Assembly: GCA_903929795.1 (NCBI GenBank)
Contig: CAIYWC010000188.1
Span: 1-64,000 of the forward strand
DNA from: an uncultured Myxococcales bacterium
Lineage (GTDB): Bacteria; Myxococcota_A; UBA9042
Direction of reading: 5' to 3'
Length of the DNA stretch: 64,000 bases
The position numbers and the translations under genes are program-made. Position 1 is the first letter of the stretch. Each line of letters starts with the position of its first letter. A model generated the notes under the pieces. The model ran no database searches and was not told the DNA's origin. It was given only the letters and a program-made list of their open reading frames with translations. Shown piece by piece: positions 33,790-43,364 of the stretch.

Positions 33790-34956
33790 TTACCTTCCCG
33801 GCTTTTCCGCGGCGCGCTTGAACTTGCGAGTCTCCAGCTGCGTCGCCAGCGCCTTGCGCACCGCCGAGTCGAACGTGTTGCGGTCCCTGAGCGCGTGTTT
33901 GGCGCGTTCGCTCATCTCGAATGCTTGGCGTTTTTGCTCCAGTTCCGCCATTTCCTTTTGCAGCCGCGCGCGTTCCGCTGCCTTCTCGCGCACGAACGCG
34001 TCGCGCTCCTCGGGCGCCAGCGCGGCCATCTCCGGCGGCAAATCTTCCGCCTTCGCCGCGCGAAAGCTCGCGCCGTTGAGCTGCACGGCGTCGACGGCGT
34101 CCCAATCCGCGTTGGCATACAGCTTGGCGGATGCCTTGACGGACGCCCGACCGACCGCTGAGCCCGCAGCCTTGGCGTTGCTGTCCTGCGCCATCTGCCG
34201 CGCTTTCTTCGCCGCGCCGGCCTTGCCGTAGCCGACGTAGGTTGCGCTCAACTTATCGCTCTTCTTGACAATTTCGTCGTCAAACGGCGTCGCGACGTGC
34301 AGCTGCGCCACGTTGGGATCGATGCTCAGGTAGACGCCGCCGCCGCGTTTTGCACCCTCCTGCCACCCGGTCTGCGCGCCTTCCACAAACGTGCCGCAAT
34401 GGATGGTGTTGACGGCGACGTGGCGCGCGGCGGCTTTGGCGACCGACGCGTGAAAATCGACCGGTCCTTGGGTGAAAGGCTCGTTGCCGGCGATGAAAAT
34501 GGCGCGGAAATCCTCCGGGTCGTCGCTCCAATTCAGCTCGCCGACAGCGCGGTCGATGACCTGACCGCAAAATTCATCGCCGCCGTTTGTCGTGAGCGCA
34601 AATAGTGCCTCGCTGATCACGTCCAAATCCGTTGTGAACGGGCTGACTTGCCGGATGAAGCCGTCGCTCGCCGCCAGCGACTGCTTGCCGTATTCGTACA
34701 GCGCGACCTGCACCAGCGGCGCCTCGCCGTGCTTTTGGTACGTGCCAATTTCCTCGACGATGCGCCACAGCTCGGCTTTGGCCTGGGCAATCAGGCCATC
34801 CATCGAGTTGCTCGTGTCGAGCAAGATCGCGATTTGCACGACCGGGCGCCGCGCGCTGGCCTGTGGCAGTTCCGGCAGCGGCGGCGGATGGGCGAACACG
34901 GGCGCGGCAGCCAGCGACAGAGCGACAAACGTTGCGGTGAAGAGCCTGGGGTTCAC
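33790..34956 (-). CDS. Exported von Willebrand factor A domain protein with coiled-coil tail
   Basis: A 388-residue protein. The signal peptide (NPRLFTATFVALSLAAAPVFA) is followed by a vWA domain at about 38-235 with an intact MIDAS D47-T-S49-N-S51 and later conserved TTNGGDEFCG and FIAGNEPF segments. The last 150 residues are Lys/Glu/Ala-rich and predicted helical/coiled coil. GTG 34956 is chosen over ATG 35031 because it has a strong GAGGAGG ribosome-binding site and directly begins the signal peptide. The longer start would put 25 polar residues before it. Probable metal-dependent protein-binding factor in the periplasm. Confidence 0.84.
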   Translation of the reverse strand: MNPRLFTATFVALSLAAAPVFAHPPPLPELPQASARRPVVQIAILLDTSNSMDGLIAQAKAELWRIVEEIGTYQKHGEAPLVQVALYEYGKQSLAASDGFIRQVSPFTTDLDVISEALFALTTNGGDEFCGQVIDRAVGELNWSDDPEDFRAIFIAGNEPFTQGPVDFHASVAKAAARHVAVNTIHCGTFVEGAQTGWQEGAKRGGGVYLSIDPNVAQLHVATPFDDEIVKKSDKLSATYVGYGKAGAAKKARQMAQDSNAKAAGSAVGRASVKASAKLYANADWDAVDAVQLNGASFRAAKAEDLPPEMAALAPEERDAFVREKAAERARLQKEMAELEQKRQAFEMSERAKHALRDRNTFDSAVRKALATQLETRKFKRAAEKPGR

Positions 34957-35027
34957 GGAGACCTCCTCGCGACCGATGGGTGTGGCCGCCTGAACCCTTC
35001 GACGCACTTGCGCAACAAACGATCTGA

Positions 35028-35146
35028 ACATGCTGAACGCTTCCGGTCAGACCTGTTGCGTTTCGGACTGGAGCCCGCGCGCGTTCACGCCCGGTGGCAC
35101 GCCGCGGCTGGAAAAGGCTTGATCTGGAACGTCGGTCGGCGTGCAT
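35028..35146 (+). repeat. Dispersed hairpin repeat, copy D
   Basis: About 119 bp. The left end is ATGCTGAACG and the right end GTCGGTCGGCGTGCAT. It has TTGCGTTTCGGACTGGAGCC and the central GGTGGCACGCCGCGG block. It is shorter than B/C/E on the left side. It sits between the divergent vWA and GlpD genes. Confidence 0.8.
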
Positions 35147-35218
35147 GACTGGCTCAATACGGCCAGATCGCCTACAATCCCCCGCCGCCCGCGCTCCGGG
35201 CTGGAACACCGCACCGTC

Positions 35219-36928
35219 ATGGCTTTTTCGATTCACCAACGCCCCGCCATGCTGCTCCGACTCCAGTCGGAGATTTTTGACATGGTCGTGATCGGCGGTG
35301 GGATCACGGGCGCGGGCGTGGCGCGCGATGCGGCGTTGCGCGGCCTCAAAGTCGCGCTGGTGGAGCGCGGCGACTTCGCGATCGGCACGAGTTCGCGCTC
35401 GTCCAAGCTGATCCACGGCGGCGTGCGCTACCTGGAAATGGGCGATGTGGCGCTGGTTTTCGAGGCCGTGCGCGAGCGCCAGCGGCTGATGCGCCTGGCG
35501 CCGCACCTCGCGCGCCCACAGTCGTTTCTGCTGCCGGTGTACGAGGCCCGCAAGAAACACAGTGTCTTTATTCTGGATGTTGGCCTGACGCTGTATGACC
35601 TGCTGGCGTCGTTCTCCGGCGTGATGCACCACCGCGCGCTGCGCACCAAGCCGATGAAGCGCATGGAACCACTGCTGAAATCGGCTGGGCTGGACGGCGG
35701 CGTGCGGTTCTGGGACGCGATGACCGACGACGGCCGGCTGGTCATGGCCAACCTGCGCGGCGCGGTGCAGGCGGGCGCGGTGCCGCTGTCCCGCGTGGCG
35801 TTTGTCGAGCCGGTCTGGAAGAATAACCGCTTGCTTTCCGTGCGCTTGCGCGACGAGCTGACCGGCCACACGTTCCTTGTCGCGACGCAGACCGTCGTTT
35901 CCGCGACGGGGCCGTGGACCGACGAACTGCACGGCAAGTGGCGCCACGCGCCGACCGCGCCGACGCTGCGGCCGTCCAAGGGCGTGCATATCGTGGTGCC
36001 GCGCGCCCGGCTGCCGCTGAGTCAGGCGGTGATGATGACGGCGGCCGATGGCCGGGTGGTGTTTGCGCTGCCGTGGCCGCACGCGACGGTGCTGGGTACG
36101 ACCGACACGCTGTACCACGGCGACATTCGCGAGCCAGAAGCCACCTTTGCCGATGCGCAGTACCTGCTGGACACGGCGAACGCGCATTTTGACCTGCCGG
36201 ATCGGCCGCTGGCGCTGCCTGACGTCGTCAGCTCCTGGGCGGGCATCCGGCCGCTGGTGGCGAATTCGTCGGAGTCGAGCTACAAAACCTCGCGGGAACA
36301 TGTGGTTTCCACGGATCCGCGCGGGCTGGTGACCGTCGCAGGCGGCAAGCTGACGACCTACCGCGTGATGGCGGAACAGACCGTGGACGCCGCGCTGAAG
36401 CTGCTGCCGGCCGCGCTGGTGGCGGAGCTGAAGCCGAGCCCGACCGCGACGTTGCCGCTGCCGGGCGCGGACAAGCTCGTCGGCGTGATTCGGCCGCTGG
36501 AGACGCTGTCGCGCAAGCTGCAGAGCCAGCACCAGCTGTCCGAGGACGTGGCGTGGCACCTGACCCGCAGCTATGGCAGCGATGCCGAGGACGTGCTGGC
36601 GGCCTGCGATGCGGAGCCGGACGGACGCACGCCGATCTTCGCCGACCTGCCATACTTGTGGGGCGAGCTGGCGTGGCTGACGCGCGAGGAGATGGTGCTG
36701 ACGCTGACGGACCTGTGCGTGCGGCGGACGCAGCTTTACTATCTGGCTGGCGAGCGCATCCTGACGGTGGCGGATCAGCTGGCGGCGCGGCTGGCGGGTT
36801 GGTGCGATGCGCCGCCCGCACGGCAGACGGAATGGATCGCCGAGCTGGCGGCCTTTGTTGCCGCCCGCAGGATTCGCGCTGAAGTCGCGACGGCAACCCC
36901 GGAGGCAGATTCCGCCCATGTCGCATGA
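35219..36928 (+). CDS. glpD: FAD-dependent glycerol-3-phosphate dehydrogenase
   Basis: A 569-residue flavoprotein. The N-terminal dinucleotide-binding motif VVIGGGITGAGVARDA starts at 23. GTSSRSSKLIHGGVRYLE is the GlpD signature, and VSATGPWTDEL and the C-terminal DAO_C helical domain (PYLWGELAWLTREEMVLTLTDLCVRRTQL) complete the family layout. It oxidises sn-glycerol-3-phosphate to DHAP and passes electrons to quinone at the inner membrane. ATG 35219 follows repeat copy D. Its stop overlaps the next gene by 11 bp. No glycerol kinase or facilitator is adjacent. Confidence 0.93.
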   Translation: MAFSIHQRPAMLLRLQSEIFDMVVIGGGITGAGVARDAALRGLKVALVERGDFAIGTSSRSSKLIHGGVRYLEMGDVALVFEAVRERQRLMRLAPHLARPQSFLLPVYEARKKHSVFILDVGLTLYDLLASFSGVMHHRALRTKPMKRMEPLLKSAGLDGGVRFWDAMTDDGRLVMANLRGAVQAGAVPLSRVAFVEPVWKNNRLLSVRLRDELTGHTFLVATQTVVSATGPWTDELHGKWRHAPTAPTLRPSKGVHIVVPRARLPLSQAVMMTAADGRVVFALPWPHATVLGTTDTLYHGDIREPEATFADAQYLLDTANAHFDLPDRPLALPDVVSSWAGIRPLVANSSESSYKTSREHVVSTDPRGLVTVAGGKLTTYRVMAEQTVDAALKLLPAALVAELKPSPTATLPLPGADKLVGVIRPLETLSRKLQSQHQLSEDVAWHLTRSYGSDAEDVLAACDAEPDGRTPIFADLPYLWGELAWLTREEMVLTLTDLCVRRTQLYYLAGERILTVADQLAARLAGWCDAPPARQTEWIAELAAFVAARRIRAEVATATPEADSAHVA

Positions 36929-37775
36929 CCCGCGCAAGCCGCCGATCGACACCCAGGCTCCGCACGCGCTGCCGGATTTGCGCGCGGTGGTGGAAGTGGT
37001 CGAGGGCGCGTCGCGGCTGGTGCTGGAGCTGCTGCGCGACCCGATTCGCGACTGGGCCAAGGGCGATGCATCGCCGGTGACGAGCATCGACATCGCGGTG
37101 GACCGCTTCTTGTTCAAGCAGCTGCGGCCGCTGTTTCCCGCCGCCGGCTGGCTGAGCGAAGAGACCGCCGACAACATGGAGCGCTTGAATTACCGCTACT
37201 TGTGGGTCGTGGACCCGATTGACGGCACCCGTGCGCTGATCGCCGGCCAACCAGAATTCTGCGTGAGCGTCGGGCTGGTGGAGACCGGCGTGGGGCCGCT
37301 GCTGGGCATCATCGCGAACCCGTCGACCGGCGAGCTGTTTTACGGCGTCAAAGGCCGCGGCGCGTTTGATCGCGAGGGCGCGCGGCTGCGCGTCAAGCGC
37401 GAGTGGCACCCGGAGACGGCGAAAGTCCTGGTTTCCCGGAGCGATTTGGCCCGCGGGCTGTGGAAAGGTCTGCACGACGAACAGCACCTGCAGCCGCTGG
37501 GCAGCCTGGCGTACAAGATGGCGCTGGTGGCGCAGGGGCGGTACGACGGCCACGCGACGCCGGCGCCACGGTCGGAATGGGACGCGGCGGCGGGCTTGCT
37601 GCTGCTGGAAGAAGCCGGCGGGATCGCGACGGACGCGCATGGCCGGGGGCTGCGTTTCAATCAGCGCAAGCCGCTGTATGATGGCGTCGTCGTGGCGTCG
37701 CAGTTGGCGCACCCGCAGATGCTGCTGTGGGTGCGCGAATCCGCGCGGATTTGGCTGGCGCGGCAGACGGAGTGA
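36918..37775 (+). CDS. Inositol monophosphatase-family protein (CysQ/IMPase-like)
   Basis: A 285-residue protein with the Mg2+-phosphatase motifs E81-E82, WVVDPIDGTRAL (D99, D102) and SEWDAAAG near 220-227. GDASPVTSIDIAVDRFL is the family N-terminal substrate loop. It dephosphorylates inositol phosphate or 3'-phosphoadenosine nucleotides; sequence alone does not separate IMPase from the CysQ/BPNTase branch. It overlaps the glpD stop by 11 bp, so the two are translationally coupled. That could suggest a role in phosphopolyol metabolism, but this is inference. Confidence 0.9.
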   Translation: MSHDPRKPPIDTQAPHALPDLRAVVEVVEGASRLVLELLRDPIRDWAKGDASPVTSIDIAVDRFLFKQLRPLFPAAGWLSEETADNMERLNYRYLWVVDPIDGTRALIAGQPEFCVSVGLVETGVGPLLGIIANPSTGELFYGVKGRGAFDREGARLRVKREWHPETAKVLVSRSDLARGLWKGLHDEQHLQPLGSLAYKMALVAQGRYDGHATPAPRSEWDAAAGLLLLEEAGGIATDAHGRGLRFNQRKPLYDGVVVASQLAHPQMLLWVRESARIWLARQTE

Positions 37776-37800
37776 AACGTGGGCGTTCGGCTCGAAACGA

Positions 37801-37938
37801 TGCACGCTGACCGAATTCCAGCGTCACGGCCTCCATCATCCGCGGCGTGCCTCCCTCGGCGCACGCGCGCGGTCCCCGTCCGAAATGCAACCGTTCTGCC
37901 CGATGAAACGCGGTATTCGTTTTGGGTCAGCCTGTGTA
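37801..37938 (-). repeat. Dispersed hairpin repeat, copy E
   Basis: About 138 bp in minus orientation, the closest relative of copy B. On the plus strand it begins CACGCTGACCGAATTCCAGC and ends TTTTGGGTCAGCCTGTG, a clear terminal inverted repeat. The interior carries CCGCGGCGTGCCTCC and CGGTCCCCGTCCGAAATGCA. It abuts the 5' end of the small lipoprotein gene. Confidence 0.85.
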
Positions 37939-37952
37939 GCGCGCGGCGGGCG

Positions 37953-38135
37953 TTGCTGTTGCTCGGTCTGCTCGCGGGCTGCGACCGGCCGTGCCGCGAG
38001 CTCGCCGACACGCTCTGCAGCCAACCGGGCACCGACGAAGCGACCTGCGACGCTTGGCGCGCGCGCGCCGGCCGCGTCCCCACCCAGACGTGCGAGCTCG
38101 CCTTGCGCACCTGGAAACGCGACCGGACCCGATGA
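37953..38135 (+). CDS. Small Cys-rich lipoprotein, start uncertain
   Basis: About 60 residues. The lipobox Leu-Leu-Ala-Gly-Cys is followed by five more cysteines in a compact domain (CDRPCRELADTLC ... ATCDAW ... TCELAL). Its TGA overlaps the ATG of the CPBP protease (ATGA), which argues for a real, coupled gene. There is no conventional start: the first in-frame initiator after repeat copy E is TTG 37953, which leaves no basic n-region. The natural codons SARRALLLLG just upstream would supply one, and the next in-frame ATG (37800) lies before the repeat. The 5' end may have been altered by the repeat. Function unknown. Confidence 0.45.
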   Translation: MLLLGLLAGCDRPCRELADTLCSQPGTDEATCDAWRARAGRVPTQTCELALRTWKRDRTR

Positions 38136-39664
38136 ACGAGCTGCCACCGACCAGCGATCGCCAACCGCCCGTCGGCCTGCCGCGGGAGCGCTTGATGCTG
38201 CCCGGTCCGCGGGCGCTGTGGTGGGTGCTGGCGGTGTTGAGCGTGTCGGTGCCATTGGCGGCACAGCTGCTGGGCGGTGCCGAGCCGATCACCGCCGAGC
38301 AGCCGGACGCGATGACCGCGGAGCTGCGCGGGCGGACGTTCATCTGGCGGCTGCTGACGAACACGCAGCCGCAGCAGCCGGCGGCGGCGCCAGTCGCAGA
38401 CGCGCGGGTGAAAGCGGCGGAGGACAAGGACTGGCAAGAGCTCGTCGGGCGCGCGCGGCAGATGGACGCGGTTCACGCGGACAAGCCCACGGATGCGCGC
38501 GAACAGCTGGTCGTGCACGCGCTGGCGGTCGAGCATCCCGAGCGCGCGGTGGCACTGGCCCGCGAAGTGACGCTGCTGTCGGACGATACCCGCGCCGTGC
38601 TGACCGGACTGCCGGGCATACCGACGGCAACGGCGATGGACAAGCCGCGCGCGCTGGCGCAACTGCGTGCGCGCGCATTTGGCCACGGCTGGAGCACCTA
38701 CCAGCGCGATCGCGCCAGGCAGCTGGCGTATGAGCGGCTGGATGACCTGGACGGGGCGCGCGCCATGAACAAGTCGCTGCGCGCGCGCGACAACCGCGTG
38801 GTGCCGGCGTGGTCCACCGCCGCGCTGCTGTTCCTGGCGGCGCTGTTTGTCGGCGGGACGTTCTGGGCGGGCGCGGCGATGCGGGCGTTTCGGGCGCTGC
38901 CGACGGGTCCGGCGGGCGCGCGCGGCTGGGTGCGCTCGCGCTATCCTGGGCTGCCGCGGGACCTGCCGTACATCACGGATCCGCTGCTGCCGTGGCTCGG
39001 TTTTGGCGGCTGGCTGTCGGGCTACTTGATGGCGAGCCTGGCGCTCGCGTCGCTGGCCGGCCAGCGGTCCATGTCCGGGCTGGGCGTGCTGTTCCAGGCC
39101 GGCGTAGGCGCGCTCACCGCGATCGCGGTCGTCCAAACGTTTGCGCGCCATCCACCGGGGCTGCCGCACGCCGCGCGCCTGGGGACGACGCCGCGTTCGC
39201 CGCTCGACCCGCCGCAGATCTCGCTGCCCCGCGCGTTCCTGGCCGCGCTGCGCGTGATGGCAGCGCTGTTGCCGGTCATGGCGGTCACGGTGCTGCTGCT
39301 GGCGGTCTTTGGCGTCATGACCGCCGAGCATCCGGTCTCCGGGATGGTGCTGAACGACGTGGATCCGCTGCAGCTCGCGTCCATCGGCGCCGCCGTCACG
39401 CTTGTCGCGCCGCTTGGGGAAGAGCTGATTTTCCGTGGATTTTTCTACCGCGCACTGCGCATGCGCCTCGGCGTCTGGCCGGCTCTGCTCATCACGTCGC
39501 TGGCGTTTTCGGCGCTGCATCCGTCGCTCGGGCCCTATCTCGTGCTGAGCGGCGCTTTTTGCCTGGCCTACGAGTGGACGGGATCGCTGTGGACGTCCAT
39601 CTTGCTGCACGGCCTCTGGAACCTGCTGTCGTTTGGCGTGCTTATCGGCGTCGCAGTTTCCTGA
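38132..39664 (+). CDS. CPBP-family intramembrane metalloprotease with N-terminal helical domain
   Basis: A 510-residue protein. One membrane segment lies at about 29-49. A soluble helical region (85-210), with repeated 'VVHALAVEHPERAVALAREV'-type units, is followed by a five to seven-helix CPBP domain. The active-site motif is E430-E431-L-I-F-R435, with later SALHPSLG and LLHGLWN providing the conserved His residues. Family members are CAAX-type or bacteriocin-processing/immunity proteases. The N-terminal soluble insertion is unusual. The start overlaps the small lipoprotein stop. Confidence 0.88.
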   Translation: MNELPPTSDRQPPVGLPRERLMLPGPRALWWVLAVLSVSVPLAAQLLGGAEPITAEQPDAMTAELRGRTFIWRLLTNTQPQQPAAAPVADARVKAAEDKDWQELVGRARQMDAVHADKPTDAREQLVVHALAVEHPERAVALAREVTLLSDDTRAVLTGLPGIPTATAMDKPRALAQLRARAFGHGWSTYQRDRARQLAYERLDDLDGARAMNKSLRARDNRVVPAWSTAALLFLAALFVGGTFWAGAAMRAFRALPTGPAGARGWVRSRYPGLPRDLPYITDPLLPWLGFGGWLSGYLMASLALASLAGQRSMSGLGVLFQAGVGALTAIAVVQTFARHPPGLPHAARLGTTPRSPLDPPQISLPRAFLAALRVMAALLPVMAVTVLLLAVFGVMTAEHPVSGMVLNDVDPLQLASIGAAVTLVAPLGEELIFRGFFYRALRMRLGVWPALLITSLAFSALHPSLGPYLVLSGAFCLAYEWTGSLWTSILLHGLWNLLSFGVLIGVAVS

Positions 39665-39787
39665 AGGCGCGCGCCGGTGTGGCAGTCTGGTAACACGCCT
39701 TGACGCAGCGCATCCGCGACGGCGACACTCCCGCTCGGCCGTTTTTTGGCCCGGCGCGGCGATCGCGCAGCTTGGATGGATCGGACG

Positions 39788-41056
39788 ATGAGCGAACGCA
39801 AGAAAGTGGTGCTGGCCTACTCGGGCGGTCTGGACACCTCGGTGATGTTGCACTGGCTGAAATACGACCAGGGCTACGATGTCGTGTGCATGACCGCTGA
39901 CGTCGGCCAGGGTGAAGAGCTCGATGGCTTGCATGAAAAAGCTTTGAAATCCGGGGCAGTCGGCCTGCACGTCGTGGATTTGCGCGAGACTTTTGTGCGC
40001 GACTACGTGTTTCCCGCGCTGCAGGCCAACGCGGTGTACGAGGGCTATTATTTGCTGGGCACGTCGCTCGCGCGGCCGCCCATCGCCAAGGCGCTGGTGG
40101 AAGTCGCGATTGCGGAAGGCGCTTTTGCGATTTCGCACGGTGCGACCGGCAAAGGCAACGATCAGGTCCGGTTTGAGCTGGGCGCGTACGCGCTCAAGCC
40201 CGACATCCAGGTCATTGCGCCGTGGCGGACTTGGCCGTACCGCTCGCGGTCGGACCTGATCGAGTACTGCCGCCAGCACGAAATTGCCATTACCGCGACG
40301 GCGGAAAAGCCGTACTCGACGGACCGCAACCTGCTGCACATCTCGTTTGAAGGCGGCATCCTGGAGGATCCGTGGGCGGCGCCGCCGGATGACATGTACA
40401 AGCTGACGGTGGATCCGCGCAAAGCGCCGAATACGCCGGAAGATGTTGAAATCACCTATGAAGACGGCATCCCTGTGGCGATCAACGGCGTGACGCTCGG
40501 GCCGGTCGCGTTGCTGGAAGCCGCGAACGCGCTGGGCGGCAAGCACGGCATCGGTCGCGTGGATATCGTGGAGAATCGCTATGTTGGCATCAAGTCGCGC
40601 GGCGTGTACGAGACGCCAGGCGGCACGCTGCTGCTGCACGGCCACCGCGCGGTCGAGTCACTGGTGCTGGATCGCGAGGTGATGAGCCTGCGCGACGGCT
40701 TGGTGCCGCAGTTTACCCGCATGATTTACAACGGGTATTGGTTCAGCCCGGAGATGACGCAGCTGCTCGCTTTCATGCGCAACGTGCAAAAGGGCGTCAG
40801 CGGTGTCGCGCGGCTGCAGCTGTACAAGGGCAACGTCGTCGTCACCGGCCGGCGCGCGCGAAATTCCCTTTACAATCCAGAGTATTCAACGTTCGAGGCC
40901 GACCGGGTCTACAACCAGGCGGACGCCGACGGCTTCATCAAGTTGAACGCGCTGCGCCTGAAGCTGTCGACCTACCGCGATCGCGCCATGCTGGCCGACC
41001 CGACGCCGGATGTCACTGAAAATATTGGTGACATGCGCCGAGAATTCATCGAATAA
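39788..41056 (+). CDS. argG: Argininosuccinate synthase
   Basis: A 422-residue enzyme that condenses citrulline and aspartate with ATP in arginine biosynthesis. The N-terminal PP-loop is YSGGLDTS (S12-S18). [15 protein letters not shown] and [18 protein letters not shown] are the aspartate/citrulline-binding segments, and [11 protein letters not shown] is typical. Length and motifs fit the ArgG family without gaps. ATG 39788 is preferred; an in-frame ATG four codons earlier (39776) is possible. prs follows after 53 bp. Confidence 0.96.
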   Translation: MSERKKVVLAYSGGLDTSVMLHWLKYDQGYDVVCMTADVGQGEELDGLHEKALKSGAVGLHVVDLRETFVRDYVFPALQANAVYEGYYLLGTSLARPPIAKALVEVAIAEGAFAISHGATGKGNDQVRFELGAYALKPDIQVIAPWRTWPYRSRSDLIEYCRQHEIAITATAEKPYSTDRNLLHISFEGGILEDPWAAPPDDMYKLTVDPRKAPNTPEDVEITYEDGIPVAINGVTLGPVALLEAANALGGKHGIGRVDIVENRYVGIKSRGVYETPGGTLLLHGHRAVESLVLDREVMSLRDGLVPQFTRMIYNGYWFSPEMTQLLAFMRNVQKGVSGVARLQLYKGNVVVTGRRARNSLYNPEYSTFEADRVYNQADADGFIKLNALRLKLSTYRDRAMLADPTPDVTENIGDMRREFIE

Positions 41057-41109
41057 CGCCGACCGGCGCAGCAGTCCAACCGCAGCGACCACCACGAACG
41101 GAGCCCCAG

Positions 41110-42045
41110 ATGAACGCTCGCATCAAGATTTTCGCGGGATCGAGTCACCCGCAGCTGGCGCAAGCCATCTGTCAGCATCTGGACTTGCCGCTGTCGCGGT
41201 CGGAGACCATCAAATTCAGCAATGAAAACCTGATGGTGCGCATTCAGGAAAACGTCCGTGAGTGTGACGTGTTCTATATCCAGACGTCTGCGCCGCCGGT
41301 CAACGAGGCGATCATCGAGACGCTGATCGCGATCGACGCGCTGAAGTCGGCATCGGCCTCGCGGGTGACTGCGGTGCTGCCCTACCTGTTTTACGCCCGG
41401 AGCGACAAGAAGGACCAGCCGCGGATCTCGATTACCGCCCGGCTGATGGCCGACCTGCTGCAGACCGCGGGCGCGGACCGCGTGCTGACGATGGACCTGC
41501 ATTCTCCGCAAATTCAAGGTTTTTTCCGCATTCCGGTGGACCAGCTGGTGGCGTCGCCGATCCTCTGCGAACACTTGAAGGAAGGCGATCTGCGCGACAC
41601 GGTGCTGGTCGCGGGCGATGTCGGCGAGGCCAAGGAGCTGGGGCGGTTTGCCAACGTGCTGCACTTGCCGGTCGCGGTTGTGGACAAGCGGCGCTACGGA
41701 AACGACGACCACGCGGTGGCGACCAACCTGATCGGCGACGTGGACGGCATGCACGCGATCATCGTCGACGACGAAATCGCCACCGGCGGCACGATCATCG
41801 AAGCCGCCAACTTCCTGATGGCGCGCGGCGCCAAGAGCGTCCGCGTGGTCGCAACCCACGGCGTGCTTTCCGGCCCGGCGATTGATCGCATCAACGGCAG
41901 CACCATCCTGAGCGTCATCGTCACCGACACAATCCCGATTCGCGAGAAGAAATCCAGCAAGTTGGAGGTCCTCTCCGTCGCACCGCTCTTCGCCAAAGCC
42001 ATCCGGCGGATCCACGACGGCGATTCCGTGAGCGATCTGTTCTGA
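41110..42045 (+). CDS. prs: Ribose-phosphate pyrophosphokinase (PRPP synthetase)
   Basis: A 311-residue protein. The ATP-binding YARSDKKDQPR loop (about 96-105), catalytic loop VVDKRRYG, the PRPP signature VDDEIATGGTI and a VATHGVLSGPA segment identify PRPP synthetase. It makes PRPP from ribose-5-phosphate and ATP for purine, pyrimidine, His and Trp synthesis. The 'SDKK' variant of the usual QDRK loop is a small deviation. GGAG precedes the ATG. It lies downstream of argG and may share its transcript. Confidence 0.94.
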   Translation: MNARIKIFAGSSHPQLAQAICQHLDLPLSRSETIKFSNENLMVRIQENVRECDVFYIQTSAPPVNEAIIETLIAIDALKSASASRVTAVLPYLFYARSDKKDQPRISITARLMADLLQTAGADRVLTMDLHSPQIQGFFRIPVDQLVASPILCEHLKEGDLRDTVLVAGDVGEAKELGRFANVLHLPVAVVDKRRYGNDDHAVATNLIGDVDGMHAIIVDDEIATGGTIIEAANFLMARGAKSVRVVATHGVLSGPAIDRINGSTILSVIVTDTIPIREKKSSKLEVLSVAPLFAKAIRRIHDGDSVSDLF

Positions 42046-42138
42046 TCAGATGCAACATCTCTGAACTTCAACCTTTTTTACAAGACCCCACCGTTGAATT
42101 GGCTTGACCGCCGCGGCGGCGAGCCTTAGCTTGGCAGC

Positions 42139-43284
42139 ATGAGGAGTCGCGACCGCCTCCACGAATTTTTGCGCAAGATCTTCGCCCTGCTGATGGCGGC
42201 GCTGCTGACTTTTGCCCTGATGCTGGGCCTGGCGGAGCTGACCAACGGCGCGCCGGACGGCAAGCGCGGGCTGGCGTCCATGCAAGCCAAGCTCGCGAAC
42301 GCCAAGGCGAACAAGCAAAAAGGCCCGGCGGCCAGGAACGCGCCCAAGCAGCGGGTACGCATCGCGATGGCCGCGCCGCCGCCGCCCAAAGAAGACAAGC
42401 CCAAGGAGAAGCCGCCCGAGGACAAGCTCAACGGCCAAGTGGTGGAGACGGCCAAGCCGCTGGTGGAGGAGGCGCCGCAAAACGCCAAGTATCTCGGGAA
42501 GTACGACGTCAAGACGGCGAAAGAGCAAAAGAGCAAGGGCCAAAAGACCATCGGCGCGAATTCCGGGCGGCTGGCGCTGAACGATCCGTCGGCGTTGCAG
42601 AGCCCGCAGTCGACGAGCAAGGATCCCACGCAAATTCCGCAACATGAGCACAAGCCGGTGGCGGGAAGCACGGGCGCGACGGGGCAGGAAGCGGTCAAGC
42701 CGTCGCCGGTCCTGGCGCCGGGCGTGCGGCCGGAGACGGAAGTGGGCGAGGCGAAGGCGCGCCCCAGCTCGCCGGTGATTGTCGGCGCGAACGATGGGCT
42801 GCTGCTGCCGTCGACTTCCGCGCGCAACGTGCTGCACAACATCCAGGCGCTGTCCGGCGCGCCGGGCGGCAACGACTACCTGCCGGACGTGGACGACGAA
42901 GGCGACACGAACATCTTGAATACACGGAAGTTTCGCTATTGGGACTTCTTCCAGCGCGTCAAGGACAAGATCGCCAACGAGTGGGAGCCCAACGAAGTCT
43001 GGCGCCAGCACGATCCGACCGGGCAAAAATACGGCGTCAAGGACCGCTATACCGTGCTGCGCGTGACGCTGGACCGCGAAGGTGCGGTCAAGAAAGTGCG
43101 CGTGATGCGCGAATCGGGTCTGGATTTCCTCGACGAGGAAGCGTCGCGCGCGTTTATGGCCGCCAGCCCATTTCCCAATCCGCCCAAGGGGTTGCAGAAT
43201 TCTGCCGGTGAGGTGGACGTGCCTTTCGGCTTCATGTTCGAGATCTCCAACCGCCAGTTTCGCTTCCTGCCGCCGCGGATGTAG
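42139..43284 (+). CDS. TonB-family energy-transducer-like protein
   Basis: A 381-residue protein. A single N-terminal membrane anchor (about 13-33) is followed by a long Lys/Pro-rich periplasmic linker with PPPPKEDKPKEKPPEDK, then a C-terminal TonB-type domain: YTVLRVTLDREGAVKKVRVMRESGLDFLDEEASRAF ... FPNPPKGL. The layout is that of TonB, which transmits proton-motive energy to outer-membrane receptors, or of the related TonB-box cell-envelope proteins. No ExbB/ExbD genes are adjacent. It follows prs after 93 bp. Confidence 0.82.
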   Translation: MRSRDRLHEFLRKIFALLMAALLTFALMLGLAELTNGAPDGKRGLASMQAKLANAKANKQKGPAARNAPKQRVRIAMAAPPPPKEDKPKEKPPEDKLNGQVVETAKPLVEEAPQNAKYLGKYDVKTAKEQKSKGQKTIGANSGRLALNDPSALQSPQSTSKDPTQIPQHEHKPVAGSTGATGQEAVKPSPVLAPGVRPETEVGEAKARPSSPVIVGANDGLLLPSTSARNVLHNIQALSGAPGGNDYLPDVDDEGDTNILNTRKFRYWDFFQRVKDKIANEWEPNEVWRQHDPTGQKYGVKDRYTVLRVTLDREGAVKKVRVMRESGLDFLDEEASRAFMAASPFPNPPKGLQNSAGEVDVPFGFMFEISNRQFRFLPPRM

Positions 43285-43364
43285 CCCCGCTTGACGCGCC
43301 GCCGCCGTCGGCCTTTCGTGGTTGGACGCCGGACCCGCAGCGCATGCGCCCGCCGCTGAGGATC

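Noticed and set aside
37661..40645. Very long antisense open frame (nearly 1,000 codons) across the phosphatase, CPBP and argG genes
   Set aside because: It opposes well-identified genes, is Arg/His/Gln-rich and has no family resemblance. This is a typical shadow frame of GC-rich coding DNA.
42046..42138. Possible terminator after prs (AGATG-CAA-CATCT then T6)
   Set aside because: The stem is only 5 bp and the T-run starts about 15 nt downstream, too far for a standard intrinsic terminator.
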